Below are positions 33,549-42,785 of a DNA stretch of 64,000 nucleotides, piece after piece. Position numbers and translations under genes: made by a program. The notes beneath the pieces were generated by a model that saw only the letters and a program-made list of their open reading frames with translations, ran no database searches and was not told the DNA's origin. Location of the stretch: NCBI GenBank assembly GCA_946998205.1, contig CAMPYJ010000012.1, forward strand, positions 1-64,000, in the 5' to 3' direction. The stretch is from an uncultured Prevotella sp. GTDB lineage: Bacteria; Bacteroidota; Bacteroidia; Bacteroidales; Bacteroidaceae. The first letter of the stretch is position 1, and the number at the start of each line of letters is the position of its first letter.

Positions 33549-34760
33549 ATGGCATTATCAAAAACATCTAAAATATACATCGCAGGACACCACGGCTTAG
33601 TGGGTTCTGCGATATGGAAGAATCTTGAAGCAAGAGGATACAGCCAGCTGATAGGGCGCAGCCATAGCGAGTTGGATTTAACCAATCAGCAGGCTGTTGA
33701 CGACTTTTTCAAGACAGAACGTCCTGATGCAGTGGTGTTAGCCGCTGCCTTCGTGGGAGGCATCATGGCGAACAGTCTGTACCGGGCCGACTTCATCATG
33801 CAGAACATGATGATGCAATGCAACGTGATTTCGTCGGCTTATAAATATGGTGTGAAGAAACTACTCTTCTTGGGCTCTACCTGCATCTATCCAAAGAATG
33901 CGCCACAGCCCATGAAAGAGGACGTGCTGCTTACTTCGCCTTTGGAGTACACCAACGAGGAATATGCCATTGCCAAGATTGCCGGACTGAAGATGTGCGA
34001 GAGCTACAACCTGCAATATGGCACGAACTATATTGCGGTGATGCCCACCAATCTATATGGTCCCAACGACAACTTCCACTTAGAGAACAGTCATGTGATG
34101 CCTGCCATGATGCGCAAGATATATTTGGCAAAACTGATTCATGAGGATAACTGGGAAGCCATTCGGGTGGACATGAACAAGCGTCCCGTAAATCCAGTAA
34201 AAGCCTTGGCTGAACAGATAGGAACAGACAATGTTGACGGCGGGTGCAGTAAAGAACGTATCTTGCAGGCATTGAAGTTTTATGGCATTGAAAACAACAA
34301 GGTAACACTCTGGGGAACAGGCTCGCCATTGCGCGAGTTCCTATGGAGTGAGGATATGGCAGATGCTTCAGTACACATCCTCCTCAATGTAGACTTTAAG
34401 GACATCATCGGCATAGACAAGTATTCAAGTGTGTTTTACGGCACTGCTACCGATGGTGAGGTAAACCGCAACAATAGCGAGGGGCGTGGCGGTGCCATTC
34501 CATCACTTGGCGAGATACGCAACTGTCATATTAATATAGGTACGGGAAAGGAACTGACCATCAAGCAACTTTCCGAACTCATCGTGCGAACCGTTGGCTT
34601 TACGGGAACCGTTGTGTGGGATGAAAGCAAACCCGACGGTACTCCGCGCAAACTCATCGATGTGTCAAAGCTGCACTCTTTGGGTTGGACACACAAGGTG
34701 GAAATAGAGCAGGGTGTGCAGAAGTTGTACGACTGGTACAGGCAGTCGCTGCAAGGATAA
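33549..34760 (+). CDS. fcl: GDP-L-fucose synthase
   Basis: This NADPH-dependent 3,5-epimerase/4-reductase yields GDP-L-fucose. It shows IAGHHGLVGSAIWKNL, then AAAFVGGIMANSLYRADFI, LLFLGSTCIYPKNAPQPMKE and catalytic Tyr-Lys in EEYAIAKIAGLKM. At 403 residues it is about 80 longer than the enterobacterial enzyme. The extra sequence lies mainly around residues 195-240 (EAIRVDMNKRPVNPVKAL) and 295-325 (YGTATDGEVNRNNSEGRGG), a pattern I associate with Bacteroidota homologues. It pairs with gmd. Confidence 0.94.
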   Translation: MALSKTSKIYIAGHHGLVGSAIWKNLEARGYSQLIGRSHSELDLTNQQAVDDFFKTERPDAVVLAAAFVGGIMANSLYRADFIMQNMMMQCNVISSAYKYGVKKLLFLGSTCIYPKNAPQPMKEDVLLTSPLEYTNEEYAIAKIAGLKMCESYNLQYGTNYIAVMPTNLYGPNDNFHLENSHVMPAMMRKIYLAKLIHEDNWEAIRVDMNKRPVNPVKALAEQIGTDNVDGGCSKERILQALKFYGIENNKVTLWGTGSPLREFLWSEDMADASVHILLNVDFKDIIGIDKYSSVFYGTATDGEVNRNNSEGRGGAIPSLGEIRNCHINIGTGKELTIKQLSELIVRTVGFTGTVVWDESKPDGTPRKLIDVSKLHSLGWTHKVEIEQGVQKLYDWYRQSLQG

Positions 34761-34857
34761 AGGTGTAAGCAATAAAGATTACACCTATTATATATATTGG
34801 TCTCATCTACGTGACGGACAGTCGTTTTAATTTTAATTGGGAATTACATCGAATAGG

Positions 34858-36117
34858 ATGAATGAAGTTAACAAGCAGTTAACCATCGCCGTTGCGGGTA
34901 CTGGTTATGTGGGCTTGAGCATCGCCACGTTGCTCAGTCAGCATCACCATGTGTTGGCTGTTGACGTGGTGCAAGAGAAGGTTGATAAGATAAACCGCAG
35001 GGAATCTCCCATCAGCGATGAATACATAGAAAAGTTCTTTGCCGAGCGTGAACTTGATTTGCAAGCCACACTGAATGGCGAGGAAGCATACAGGCAAGCG
35101 CGGATTGTCGTGATTGCCACGCCAACCAATTATGATCCGGTAAAAAACTTCTTTGATACTACTCATGTAGAGGAAGTGATAGAACAGGTGATGCGCGTGA
35201 ACCAACAGGCGGTAATGGTGATAAAGAGCACGGTGCCTGTGGGATATACGGCAAACGTGCGACAGCGCTATCATTGTGACAACATCATTTTCGCTCCTGA
35301 GTTCTTAAGAGAAAGCAAGGCTCTCTATGACAATCTCTATCCCAGCAGAATTATTATTGGCAGACCGCAAGGTGATGCTCGTATGGAAAAGGCGGCGCAA
35401 ACCTTCGCTCATTTATTGCAAGAGGGAGCCGAGAAGCAAAATATCGACACGCTCTTCATGGGTACCACCGAGGCCGAGGCCGTAAAACTGTTTGCCAACA
35501 CTTATTTGGCCCTTCGAGTGAGCTTCTTCAACGAGCTGGATACATACGCTGAGATGAAAAACCTTTCCACCAAAGACATTATCCAGGGGGTAGGACTTGA
35601 CCCGCGCATTGGCTCGTTCTACAACAATCCCTCGTTTGGTTACGGTGGTTACTGTCTTCCCAAAGACACCAAACAACTCTTGGCGAACTACGAGGATGTG
35701 CCCGAGAATCTGATTGAAGCCATCGTGCAGAGCAACCGCACGCGCAAGGACTTCATCGCCGACCGGGTGCTGCACAAGGCTGGATATTATGATTATTACA
35801 ATCGTGGTGATTATGACGTGTCAGAGGAACACCCTTGCACGATAGGCATTTATCGCCTCACGATGAAGAGCAACAGCGACAACTTCAGACAGAGCAGCAT
35901 TCAAGGCGTGATGAAACGCATCAAAGCCAAAGGTGCCGAGGTTATCGTTTACGAGCCTACGTTAGAAGACGGTTCAACGTTTTTTGGCAGTAGGGTAGTG
36001 AACAACCTCACTCAATTCAAGCAAGAGTCGCAAGCCATTGTCGCCAATCGCTATGACAATTGTTTGGATGATGTGGAAGAAAAGGTTTATACACGAGATA
36101 TCTTTAAGCGGGATTGA
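34858..36117 (+). CDS. ugd: UDP-glucose 6-dehydrogenase (nucleotide sugar dehydrogenase)
   Basis: The 419-residue enzyme oxidises UDP-glucose to UDP-glucuronate in two steps. The NAD motif is IAVAGTGYVGLSIATLL. The catalytic Cys is in FGYGGYCLPKDTKQL, with Lys and Asn in EAVKLFANTYLALRVSFFNEL. The frame opens at a TTG at 34837, but the ATG at 34858 is the natural start. It supplies an acidic sugar precursor to the polysaccharide locus. GDP-mannose dehydrogenase activity is less likely from the sequence pattern but cannot be excluded. Confidence 0.92.
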   Translation: MNEVNKQLTIAVAGTGYVGLSIATLLSQHHHVLAVDVVQEKVDKINRRESPISDEYIEKFFAERELDLQATLNGEEAYRQARIVVIATPTNYDPVKNFFDTTHVEEVIEQVMRVNQQAVMVIKSTVPVGYTANVRQRYHCDNIIFAPEFLRESKALYDNLYPSRIIIGRPQGDARMEKAAQTFAHLLQEGAEKQNIDTLFMGTTEAEAVKLFANTYLALRVSFFNELDTYAEMKNLSTKDIIQGVGLDPRIGSFYNNPSFGYGGYCLPKDTKQLLANYEDVPENLIEAIVQSNRTRKDFIADRVLHKAGYYDYYNRGDYDVSEEHPCTIGIYRLTMKSNSDNFRQSSIQGVMKRIKAKGAEVIVYEPTLEDGSTFFGSRVVNNLTQFKQESQAIVANRYDNCLDDVEEKVYTRDIFKRD

Positions 36118-36168
36118 TTCGTTTATCTACTTAAAAACAGAGGAACACTTCCATTCAAATCCTTACTC

Positions 36169-37422
36169 ATGAAAACGTATGTAAATTTTTGGCTGTTATG
36201 TTTGATGCTGTTATTTCTTGGAACGGTAGAAACTCATGCTCAAAGGTTTTATTTTAAAGAGTTGTTCACAAAATGCAAGTATACATATGGCAAAAATCAA
36301 ACTCCGCAAACATTTACGCCTACTCATAAACTTTATAATCATCAATGGAAATTGACTGTTGACGGGAAACTTGGTAAATCATATTGGAGTGCGGATTGCC
36401 TGCATGTGGGTACAGGAAACGATGCGTCTCAACTTATTCGTTTAGAAACCACAACACCGTTTAAGGATGTGGATTTGGTAAGAGTATCCACAAATATAGC
36501 AGACAGACGAAATGGGAGAGGTTACGAAGTAGGTATGACCCTCAGTTCGGATAAAGAGAAATTCAGTGATACACGTAATTACACGAAAAAGAAAGAAGAC
36601 CTAAATAATGACCTAAGTAATTTTTATATCACGAAGGGTAAAATAAATAGTGGAACTCTAAAGGTTGAAATGAAAGGGGAAATATATGAAACAGGAGCTT
36701 TATATTTGTTTTTTATAGAAGTTGCCTCTATTTTATCCGATCAGCAAAAACTACAAACCCAACACATCAAATCAGGAGAGACTTATTCTTATCAAGTGCA
36801 GCGCACGTTTGCATCTAACCATTGGAGCACCATCTGTCTGCCGTTTGATGTGAGCAAGGAAGCTTTAAAAGAGGCAATGGGAAATTGCACATTGCTAAAG
36901 TTTACTAAAAAGATTGAAAACAACGTGCTGCAGTTTAAGGATACTGTTGTGATTGAGGCTGGTGTTCCTTATCTCATCAAGCCTGTGGTCAAGGTCGAAA
37001 ATCCTATCTTCTCAAACGTAGTTTATAAAAAGGAAGCCATGCCGCAGAAAGTTCAAGATGATACAAAGAAATATGCTTTCGTCGGCACATTCGACCCTGT
37101 CAACGTAAATGTTCATGGCTCCGATTTGTTCTTGCTGGCTAATGGCAATCTTGCTAAACCTAAATCCGAAGAGGTGAGAGAAATATATGGCATGCGGGCC
37201 TACTTCAATATAAACGAACAAAACAGTTCTTCGGCAAAGCAGATTACTTATGCTATTGATTGTGGCAGTGAAACGGTGAATGGAATACAATCGCTGCACT
37301 CACATCCTTCAACGCACAACAAGCTCATTTACAATTTGCAAGGCGTAGAAGTAGGAGCGGACATCCGTCACTTGCCTGCTGGTGTTTATGTGATGGGTGG
37401 GAAGAAAATCATAAAAAGGTGA
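36169..37422 (+). CDS. Secreted protein with a type IX-like C-terminal sorting tail
   Basis: The 417-residue protein starts with a signal peptide (LLCLMLLFLGTVETHAQ). Its middle is beta-rich and unrecognised, with FASNHWSTICLPFDVSKEAL, a phrase common in large Prevotella surface proteins. The C terminus (YNLQGVEVGADIRHLPAGVYVMGGKKIIKR; note LPAGVYVMGGKKIIKR) resembles the short secretion/sorting tails of Bacteroidales surface proteins. It is low in GC compared with ugd upstream. It sits between sugar-nucleotide genes and a small acidic protein gene. Function is unknown; surface display is inferred. Confidence 0.75.
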   Translation: MKTYVNFWLLCLMLLFLGTVETHAQRFYFKELFTKCKYTYGKNQTPQTFTPTHKLYNHQWKLTVDGKLGKSYWSADCLHVGTGNDASQLIRLETTTPFKDVDLVRVSTNIADRRNGRGYEVGMTLSSDKEKFSDTRNYTKKKEDLNNDLSNFYITKGKINSGTLKVEMKGEIYETGALYLFFIEVASILSDQQKLQTQHIKSGETYSYQVQRTFASNHWSTICLPFDVSKEALKEAMGNCTLLKFTKKIENNVLQFKDTVVIEAGVPYLIKPVVKVENPIFSNVVYKKEAMPQKVQDDTKKYAFVGTFDPVNVNVHGSDLFLLANGNLAKPKSEEVREIYGMRAYFNINEQNSSSAKQITYAIDCGSETVNGIQSLHSHPSTHNKLIYNLQGVEVGADIRHLPAGVYVMGGKKIIKR

Positions 37423-37465
37423 GGAGCAAGACAAACCCCATTCACAAATTCATTCTCTAATAACC

Positions 37466-37675
37466 ATGAAGCATCGACAATATACCGCTCCTGAACTGAC
37501 TATCATTCATTTGGATGAGGCTGCATTCACTCTTTTATCTGCCTCCTCAGTGAAGCAAATCAATAAAGAGAATCATGTCAATATCATCGGCAGCACCGAA
37601 GAAGAAGATGCTCATCATGCCTGTTCCAAAGGATTTATGTTTCTGGACGAAGATGACTTTGATGATAGTGAGTGA
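37466..37675 (+). CDS. Small acidic protein of a Prevotella-type peptide family
   Basis: The 69-residue protein starts MKHRQYTAPELTIIHLDEAAF and ends in an Asp/Glu-rich tail (FLDEDDFDDSE). The opening Y-x-A-P pattern is common to many short Bacteroidales proteins of unknown role. There is no signal peptide. It follows the secreted protein by 43 bases and may be co-expressed. A precursor-peptide role has been suggested to me only by its size and layout and is unsupported. Confidence 0.6.
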   Translation: MKHRQYTAPELTIIHLDEAAFTLLSASSVKQINKENHVNIIGSTEEEDAHHACSKGFMFLDEDDFDDSE

Positions 37676-37795
37676 TTTTTTTTACTTAGATAAAGAAAGG
37701 TTCATAGATTCCAGATGGACATCCAAAAGACAAAAATTATAAAATTGTTCAGTAAAAGTGAAACCTAAAACTAATATTAACAAAATACAGATAAT

Positions 37796-38392
37796 ATGGG
37801 ATGTGAAACAGTAAGTCTTCAAGGGAAGCATAATCTGGAATCGTTGATAGAAAGGTATCTAAAAGATTCTTGTCGTTAAGGTGTTATTGATGATATAGAC
37901 GGGGCAAAAAAGATGCTTACTGACGGTTCTATCCCCGATTTTTTGAAAAGATGCGTTTGTAATAGGAAAAGGCATCAATGGTGTATATCAAATGCAGCTC
38001 TTGATTGTGCAGTAAAAAAACGTTCAGCAAATTATGAAGAATTGTGTAAGATAAAGAATTTTGATGATTTTGATGATTTTGATAAATTGTACGATACAAT
38101 TTATAACTTGATAGGCGAAGGACCAACGGGAATCAGTTATAGTACGGTATATGATACAGCCATTAGGTTTGGCGGAAGCATGAAGCCTGCTGCTGAGCCG
38201 CAGAAATATGTTTATGTACATCAAAAACTCATCCAAAGTGCCAAGCATATAGTCGGAAGAAAAAGTTTTAGTAATAATTATCGAATAGAAAAATCTGAGT
38301 TTTCTAAGGTCTGTGCTGCATTTAATAAATTAGACAGTCTTTTTATAGAAGACTTCCTTTGTGTTTATCATGATGAAATTATGAAGCTATAG
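37796..38392 (+). pseudogene. Hypothetical gene with an in-frame stop at codon 28
   Basis: An ATG at 37796 opens MGCETVSLQGKHNLESLIER and runs to a TAA at 37877-37879. The same frame then continues (GVIDDIDGAKKML) without a shift into a 159-residue stretch starting at the ATG at 37913 and ending at 38392. This suggests a former gene of about 198 codons split by one nonsense change, though translation from 37913 could still give a shortened product. The body has no motif I recognise (GEGPTGISYSTVYDTAIRFGG, YVYVHQKLIQSAKHIVG). AT content is high. Confidence 0.6.
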
Positions 38393-38486
38393 ATTCTTAT
38401 AACATCTGCGCTTGTCTTCTTTTGGTGTCGCTTTTGACCATAGTCGAGGAGTCTGAGGATGATTGGAGTGATGCCATGACTATGAT

Positions 38487-38825
38487 GTGTGCAAATATAT
38501 CTTTGTCGAAATTTATTGCGAAGAACTCAACCCTACGAACAAACTCTGTTATGTTTACGACTTTGGTGACGACTGGATTCACGACATCACGCTTGAGGAT
38601 ATTATAGAAGAATTGCATCCCCATGCCTCGTGTACGGCTGGCAAAGGAGTCTGTCCCGAAGAAGACTGTGGCGGACCGTGGGGATATGAAGATATGAATG
38701 AAAACGGAGAGGTTGACGATCCCAAATACTTTGATTTGGAAGCGGCAAACAAGGCCGTGAAAGTCATAAAGCCCGAATGGTTTGAACCGTGGGTAAGGGG
38801 AAACAACATACCAATTGAATTTTAG
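38487..38825 (+). pseudogene. Truncated pRiA4b ORF-3-like protein
   Basis: The last about 85 residues match the C-terminal half of the plasmid pRiA4b ORF-3 family: CYVYDFGDDWIHDITLED, then GKGVCPEEDCGGPWGYEDM. The N-terminal half expected for the family is absent. The frame opens only at a GTG at 38487, and other frames upstream have gene-like acidic sequence (VEESEDDWSDAMTMM), consistent with a frameshift or deletion. It is probably a remnant of mobile DNA at the edge of the polysaccharide block. Confidence 0.65.
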
Positions 38826-38996
38826 TCAAGATAAGACTAAGCAGGAAAAACAATTTCGGCTCTGCATCTTTTCTTGTGGGTGGCTATTGTAACTTAACTG
38901 CAAATATTAACCTTACATTGTGTACAGTTGTGGCATTTTTACTTCTGGTTTGAAAGTATAAAATATAAAGGTACGCTTTTAATCCACAATATATAA

Positions 38997-40529
38997 ATGA
39001 ATAATTTCCGTCCGACTGGAGATAGGACTATTGCAAAAAATGCAACGATGTTATACTTACGGATGTTTGTAAGTATGATAATTGGTTTTTACACTTCACG
39101 GGTAGTGCTGAAAGCTCTTGGTGTGTCTGATTATGGAATATACAATTTAGTCGGTGGATTTGTTGTATTAGTGAATATGGTAAGCACGGCTCTTAATGGT
39201 GCTACATCCAGATTTCTTACTTATAGTTTAGGACAGGGAGCCTTCAAGGAATTACAAAAAACTTTTTCTACTGCTGTTTTTATTCACATAGTTTTATCAT
39301 TATTATTTTTAGTATTAGCAGAGACGATAGGTCTGTGGTTCGTAAATTATCAGTTGGTGATTCCTCCTGATAGGATAACTGCAGCCAATTGGGTTTATCA
39401 AGCTGCGGTAATCTCAACAATTTTAGATATACTTCAGGTTCCTTATAACTCACTTCTTATTTCGCATGAGCGATTTGGTGTTTTTGCTACTATCGACATT
39501 TTAACATCATGTTTGAAATTGCTCATTGCCGTTATCGTGTTATATTCTTCATACGACCATCTGGTCCTCTATAGTCTTCTTTATGCATTCATAACGGTTG
39601 CCGTTATTATATTCTATCGTATTTATTCAACCAATCATTTTCAAGAGAGTAAACTCATATTCCAAATAGATTGGAACACATTCCGCGAGATGATGAGATT
39701 TTCCGGATGGACTCTATTTGGCAGCACGTCTTTGACATTGTCGCAGCAAGGAACAAATATAATATTTAATAATTTCTACGGTACAATTATAAATGCTGCG
39801 GTTGGGGTGGCTAATCAGGTTCAGGCCATTCTCTATTCATTTATAGGAAACATATCAGCAGCATTTAATCCACAGATTATAAAGGAATATGCACAACAAA
39901 ATTTTGAACGTGTAGATTTTCTCATTAATTTGGGCGCAAAATTTTCATCATTGATGATATTGTTGGTTTCTGTACCAGTGATTTGCGAAATGCAAACATT
40001 AATGGGATGGTGGCTTGTTGAGATACCAGAAGGAGCTGTTACTATTTGCCAGATAGCATTGATATCAAATTTTTTTAATAGTTTTACTCCTTTGGTATAT
40101 ACTGCAATAACTGCGAGCGGATATGTTCGCTATGTAAATGTAGCTAATAGTATATTGTTCTTACTTCGTTTGCCTATTGCCTATCTTTTGCTGTTATGCT
40201 TTCATTCTTATGCATTAGTTTTGATAGTTTGTTTGTACATCCCAATAGCTTCAGGTATAATCTATTTAATCAATTTGAATCAATGTATGCCAACGCTTTC
40301 GATTAGGCGTTTTATCTGTAAAACCTATCTCCCAATTACTCTTATAGGTTTTTTTTCTTTAATGATAGGGTTAATGATTATGAATCAAATTGTTAGTCCT
40401 ACATTTCGGTTTATCAGTGTTTTTATTTTTCCCGCATGTTTTGTTTTTTTAGCTGCTTACACTTTTATCCTAAACGAGGGTGAGAGAAATACAATCAAAC
40501 ATTTAATTAAGGTTATTATACACAGATGA
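38997..40529 (+). CDS. wzx: Wzx-type polysaccharide flippase
   Basis: The 510-residue protein has about 12-14 hydrophobic helices and the MVF/PST superfamily pattern (TIAKNATMLYLRMFVSMIIGFYTSRVVLKALGVSDYGIYNLVGGF). It would flip undecaprenyl-linked repeat units to the periplasm. It is AT-rich, unlike the sugar-nucleotide genes upstream. It heads a run of overlapping genes (4-base ATGA overlap with the next), so this is probably where the imported assembly block begins. Confidence 0.88.
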   Translation: MNNFRPTGDRTIAKNATMLYLRMFVSMIIGFYTSRVVLKALGVSDYGIYNLVGGFVVLVNMVSTALNGATSRFLTYSLGQGAFKELQKTFSTAVFIHIVLSLLFLVLAETIGLWFVNYQLVIPPDRITAANWVYQAAVISTILDILQVPYNSLLISHERFGVFATIDILTSCLKLLIAVIVLYSSYDHLVLYSLLYAFITVAVIIFYRIYSTNHFQESKLIFQIDWNTFREMMRFSGWTLFGSTSLTLSQQGTNIIFNNFYGTIINAAVGVANQVQAILYSFIGNISAAFNPQIIKEYAQQNFERVDFLINLGAKFSSLMILLVSVPVICEMQTLMGWWLVEIPEGAVTICQIALISNFFNSFTPLVYTAITASGYVRYVNVANSILFLLRLPIAYLLLLCFHSYALVLIVCLYIPIASGIIYLINLNQCMPTLSIRRFICKTYLPITLIGFFSLMIGLMIMNQIVSPTFRFISVFIFPACFVFLAAYTFILNEGERNTIKHLIKVIIHR

Positions 40530-41668
40530 AGAACGTATCTGATGTAAAAGATTGTTTTGGCTGTGGGGTATGTGCAGCAGCATGTCCTAAGACCACAATA
40601 TCCATCAAATTAAATAAAAATGGATTTTACGAGCCTCAGGTTGATGAAAGCCGATGTATTGATTGTGCAATATGTCGAAATGTATGCAGCTTTATCAATC
40701 CAGGATTAAGTCTGGAGAATCCGAAAACCGCAAGTTATGCTTCGTGGAGCAATGATGACAATATAAGACAGCAAGCCTCCTCCGGCGGGGTAGGTTTTGA
40801 AATCGGGAGATATTTAATAGGTAAGGGATATAAAGCATGTGGTGTTAGATATAACGTAGAGAAGCGACGGGCAGAGCATTATATAGCTGACAATATCGAA
40901 GATTACAAAGCATCGATAGGCTCTAAATATATTCAAAGTTATACTTTTGAAGCTTTCAAGGCTATTAACCTGAAGGAAAAATATTTGGTTACCGGAACAC
41001 CTTGTCAGATAGATTCTTTTCGACGCTACGTTAGAAAGTTCAGAAAAGAAGACAATTTTGTATTAGTGGACTTCTTCTGTCATGGTGTCCCGTCCATGTG
41101 GATGTGGTATAACTATCTACACATTAACCAACCTAAAGTGGATGGTTTACGCTCGGTTACCTGGCGAAACAAACGTACTGGTTGGCATGATTCATACGCA
41201 ATGAACTTACAAGGAAAGACCGAGGAAGTTTATAGTTTAATGTCGAAGGGCGATTTATTCTACCGTCTCTTTTTAGGCGATTGGTGTATGAATCCGGCCT
41301 GTGTGAAAGATTGCAAGTTCAAGTATAGCGCTTCGTCAGCAGATATTCGGATAGGAGACTTGTGGGGAAATACCTATAAAGACGATGAAAAAGGAGTCAG
41401 TGCAGCCATAGCCTTTACGGAAAAAGGTAAACAAATTTTAAGGGAATTGGAGCGTTGCACTTTGAGGTCACATCCTTTTGAAGTTGTCGCGGAGGGGCAA
41501 ATGAAGCAGAATGCGGGAAATACGTTATTATATCCTGTCATAAAAGCATTATTGAATCGAAGCCAGAGACATTCCCAAGCAACGTGGGATATGCTTACGA
41601 AAGTTCAGTTTTATTTGAGCATTCCATCGATATTGAAGTATAAAATAAAACAAAAACTGGGGAAGTGA
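40526..41668 (+). CDS. FrhB-like 4Fe-4S/flavin protein linked to polysaccharide pyruvylation
   Basis: The 380-residue protein starts with a two-cluster ferredoxin domain (CFGCGVCAAACPK and CIDCAICRNVCSF), followed by coenzyme F420 hydrogenase/dehydrogenase beta-subunit N- and C-terminal domains (ASSGGVGFEIGRYLI and VTGTPCQIDSFRRYVRK). In gut bacteria this family often sits beside polysaccharide pyruvyl transferases, as here, but its reaction is not established. It overlaps the flippase gene by 4 bases and the next gene by 4 bases (GTGA). Confidence 0.88.
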   Translation: MKNVSDVKDCFGCGVCAAACPKTTISIKLNKNGFYEPQVDESRCIDCAICRNVCSFINPGLSLENPKTASYASWSNDDNIRQQASSGGVGFEIGRYLIGKGYKACGVRYNVEKRRAEHYIADNIEDYKASIGSKYIQSYTFEAFKAINLKEKYLVTGTPCQIDSFRRYVRKFRKEDNFVLVDFFCHGVPSMWMWYNYLHINQPKVDGLRSVTWRNKRTGWHDSYAMNLQGKTEEVYSLMSKGDLFYRLFLGDWCMNPACVKDCKFKYSASSADIRIGDLWGNTYKDDEKGVSAAIAFTEKGKQILRELERCTLRSHPFEVVAEGQMKQNAGNTLLYPVIKALLNRSQRHSQATWDMLTKVQFYLSIPSILKYKIKQKLGK

Positions 41669-42771
41669 AAATAGGAATCATTACCATGCATCGGGTACTC
41701 AATTTCGGGTCTGCCTTACAAGCGTATGCACTTCAGCAGGCCTTATTGAAATTGGGTTATGACAATGAGATTATCGACTATGTCTTTCCTCATGAAACAG
41801 ATGTTCCTCTTTTGATGAGGGCAAACCTTTTTCTTAGGAAAAAAATATATGAAATTAGGACTGGAGCTTTTTTCGCAAAAAAGAAAGAAAGCTATTTCAA
41901 AGCATTTCGCAAACAGTTCTTGGCGTTATCAGACAAGACATACACCAGGGAATCTATTCTGTCGGATACCCCTGCATACGATCTCTATATGACCGGAAGC
42001 GACCAAGTTTGGAATCCTCTATGGATGAAAAACGATACTAATTTTTTACTTTCCTTTGTGAGAAACAAGAAGAAAATATCTTATGCGTCAAGTTTTGCGG
42101 TAGATGCAATTCCGGAGGAGAGCAAACCTATCTATAAGAAATACTTACAAGAATATAAATATATAACAGTCCGGGAAAACTCCGGAGAGAAGATTGTTAA
42201 GGATTTGCTTGACGGACAAGAGACACCCGTTGTCTGTGACCCAACGCTTTTGCTGGATCAGGAAGACTATATTAAAATAGCAAAGAAACCTCCACTTGAT
42301 ATTCATGGTCCATATCTTTTAGTTTACATTTTGGATTACATGTTCAATCCGTTTCCTGAAGTGAACAATATTGTAAGGAATGTTGCTGAAACCTTAGGAT
42401 TACCAGTTGTTTATATTGGTGGTAAATATACAGTCTACGATTCCCATTGTCTGTCCATAGAGCATATTGGACCATGCGAGTTTATTTGGCTGTTTCAGCA
42501 TGCCAAGTTCGTGATAACAACGTCTTTTCATGGAACGGCATTTGCAACTGTATTTGAGAAACCATTGTTAGCCGTTGTCAAGACGGCTAATGATAAGGAT
42601 GGCCGGATCACAACCTTAATGAAGAATGTTGGGAATGAAAAAGCCATAACATCATATAACAGTTCTGATACCTATCAAGAAAATGGATTATATCAGCTTA
42701 GGGCAGATACCGAAAAGTGTAAAGAATATAAACGGGAATCTTTAGCGCAACTGAGGACAATGGTAAATTAA
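41665..42771 (+). CDS. Polysaccharide pyruvyl transferase family protein
   Basis: The 368-residue protein has the family N terminus KIGIITMHRVLNFGSALQAYALQQAL, the middle TGSDQVWNP, and C-terminal EFIWLFQHAKFVITTSFHGTAFA. It is predicted to add pyruvate ketals from phosphoenolpyruvate to sugars. The start is a GTG overlapping the upstream stop by 4 bases (GTGA), showing translational coupling with the FrhB-like protein. Confidence 0.88.
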   Translation: MKIGIITMHRVLNFGSALQAYALQQALLKLGYDNEIIDYVFPHETDVPLLMRANLFLRKKIYEIRTGAFFAKKKESYFKAFRKQFLALSDKTYTRESILSDTPAYDLYMTGSDQVWNPLWMKNDTNFLLSFVRNKKKISYASSFAVDAIPEESKPIYKKYLQEYKYITVRENSGEKIVKDLLDGQETPVVCDPTLLLDQEDYIKIAKKPPLDIHGPYLLVYILDYMFNPFPEVNNIVRNVAETLGLPVVYIGGKYTVYDSHCLSIEHIGPCEFIWLFQHAKFVITTSFHGTAFATVFEKPLLAVVKTANDKDGRITTLMKNVGNEKAITSYNSSDTYQENGLYQLRADTEKCKEYKRESLAQLRTMVN

Positions 42772-42785
42772 GTTCATATAGAAGA

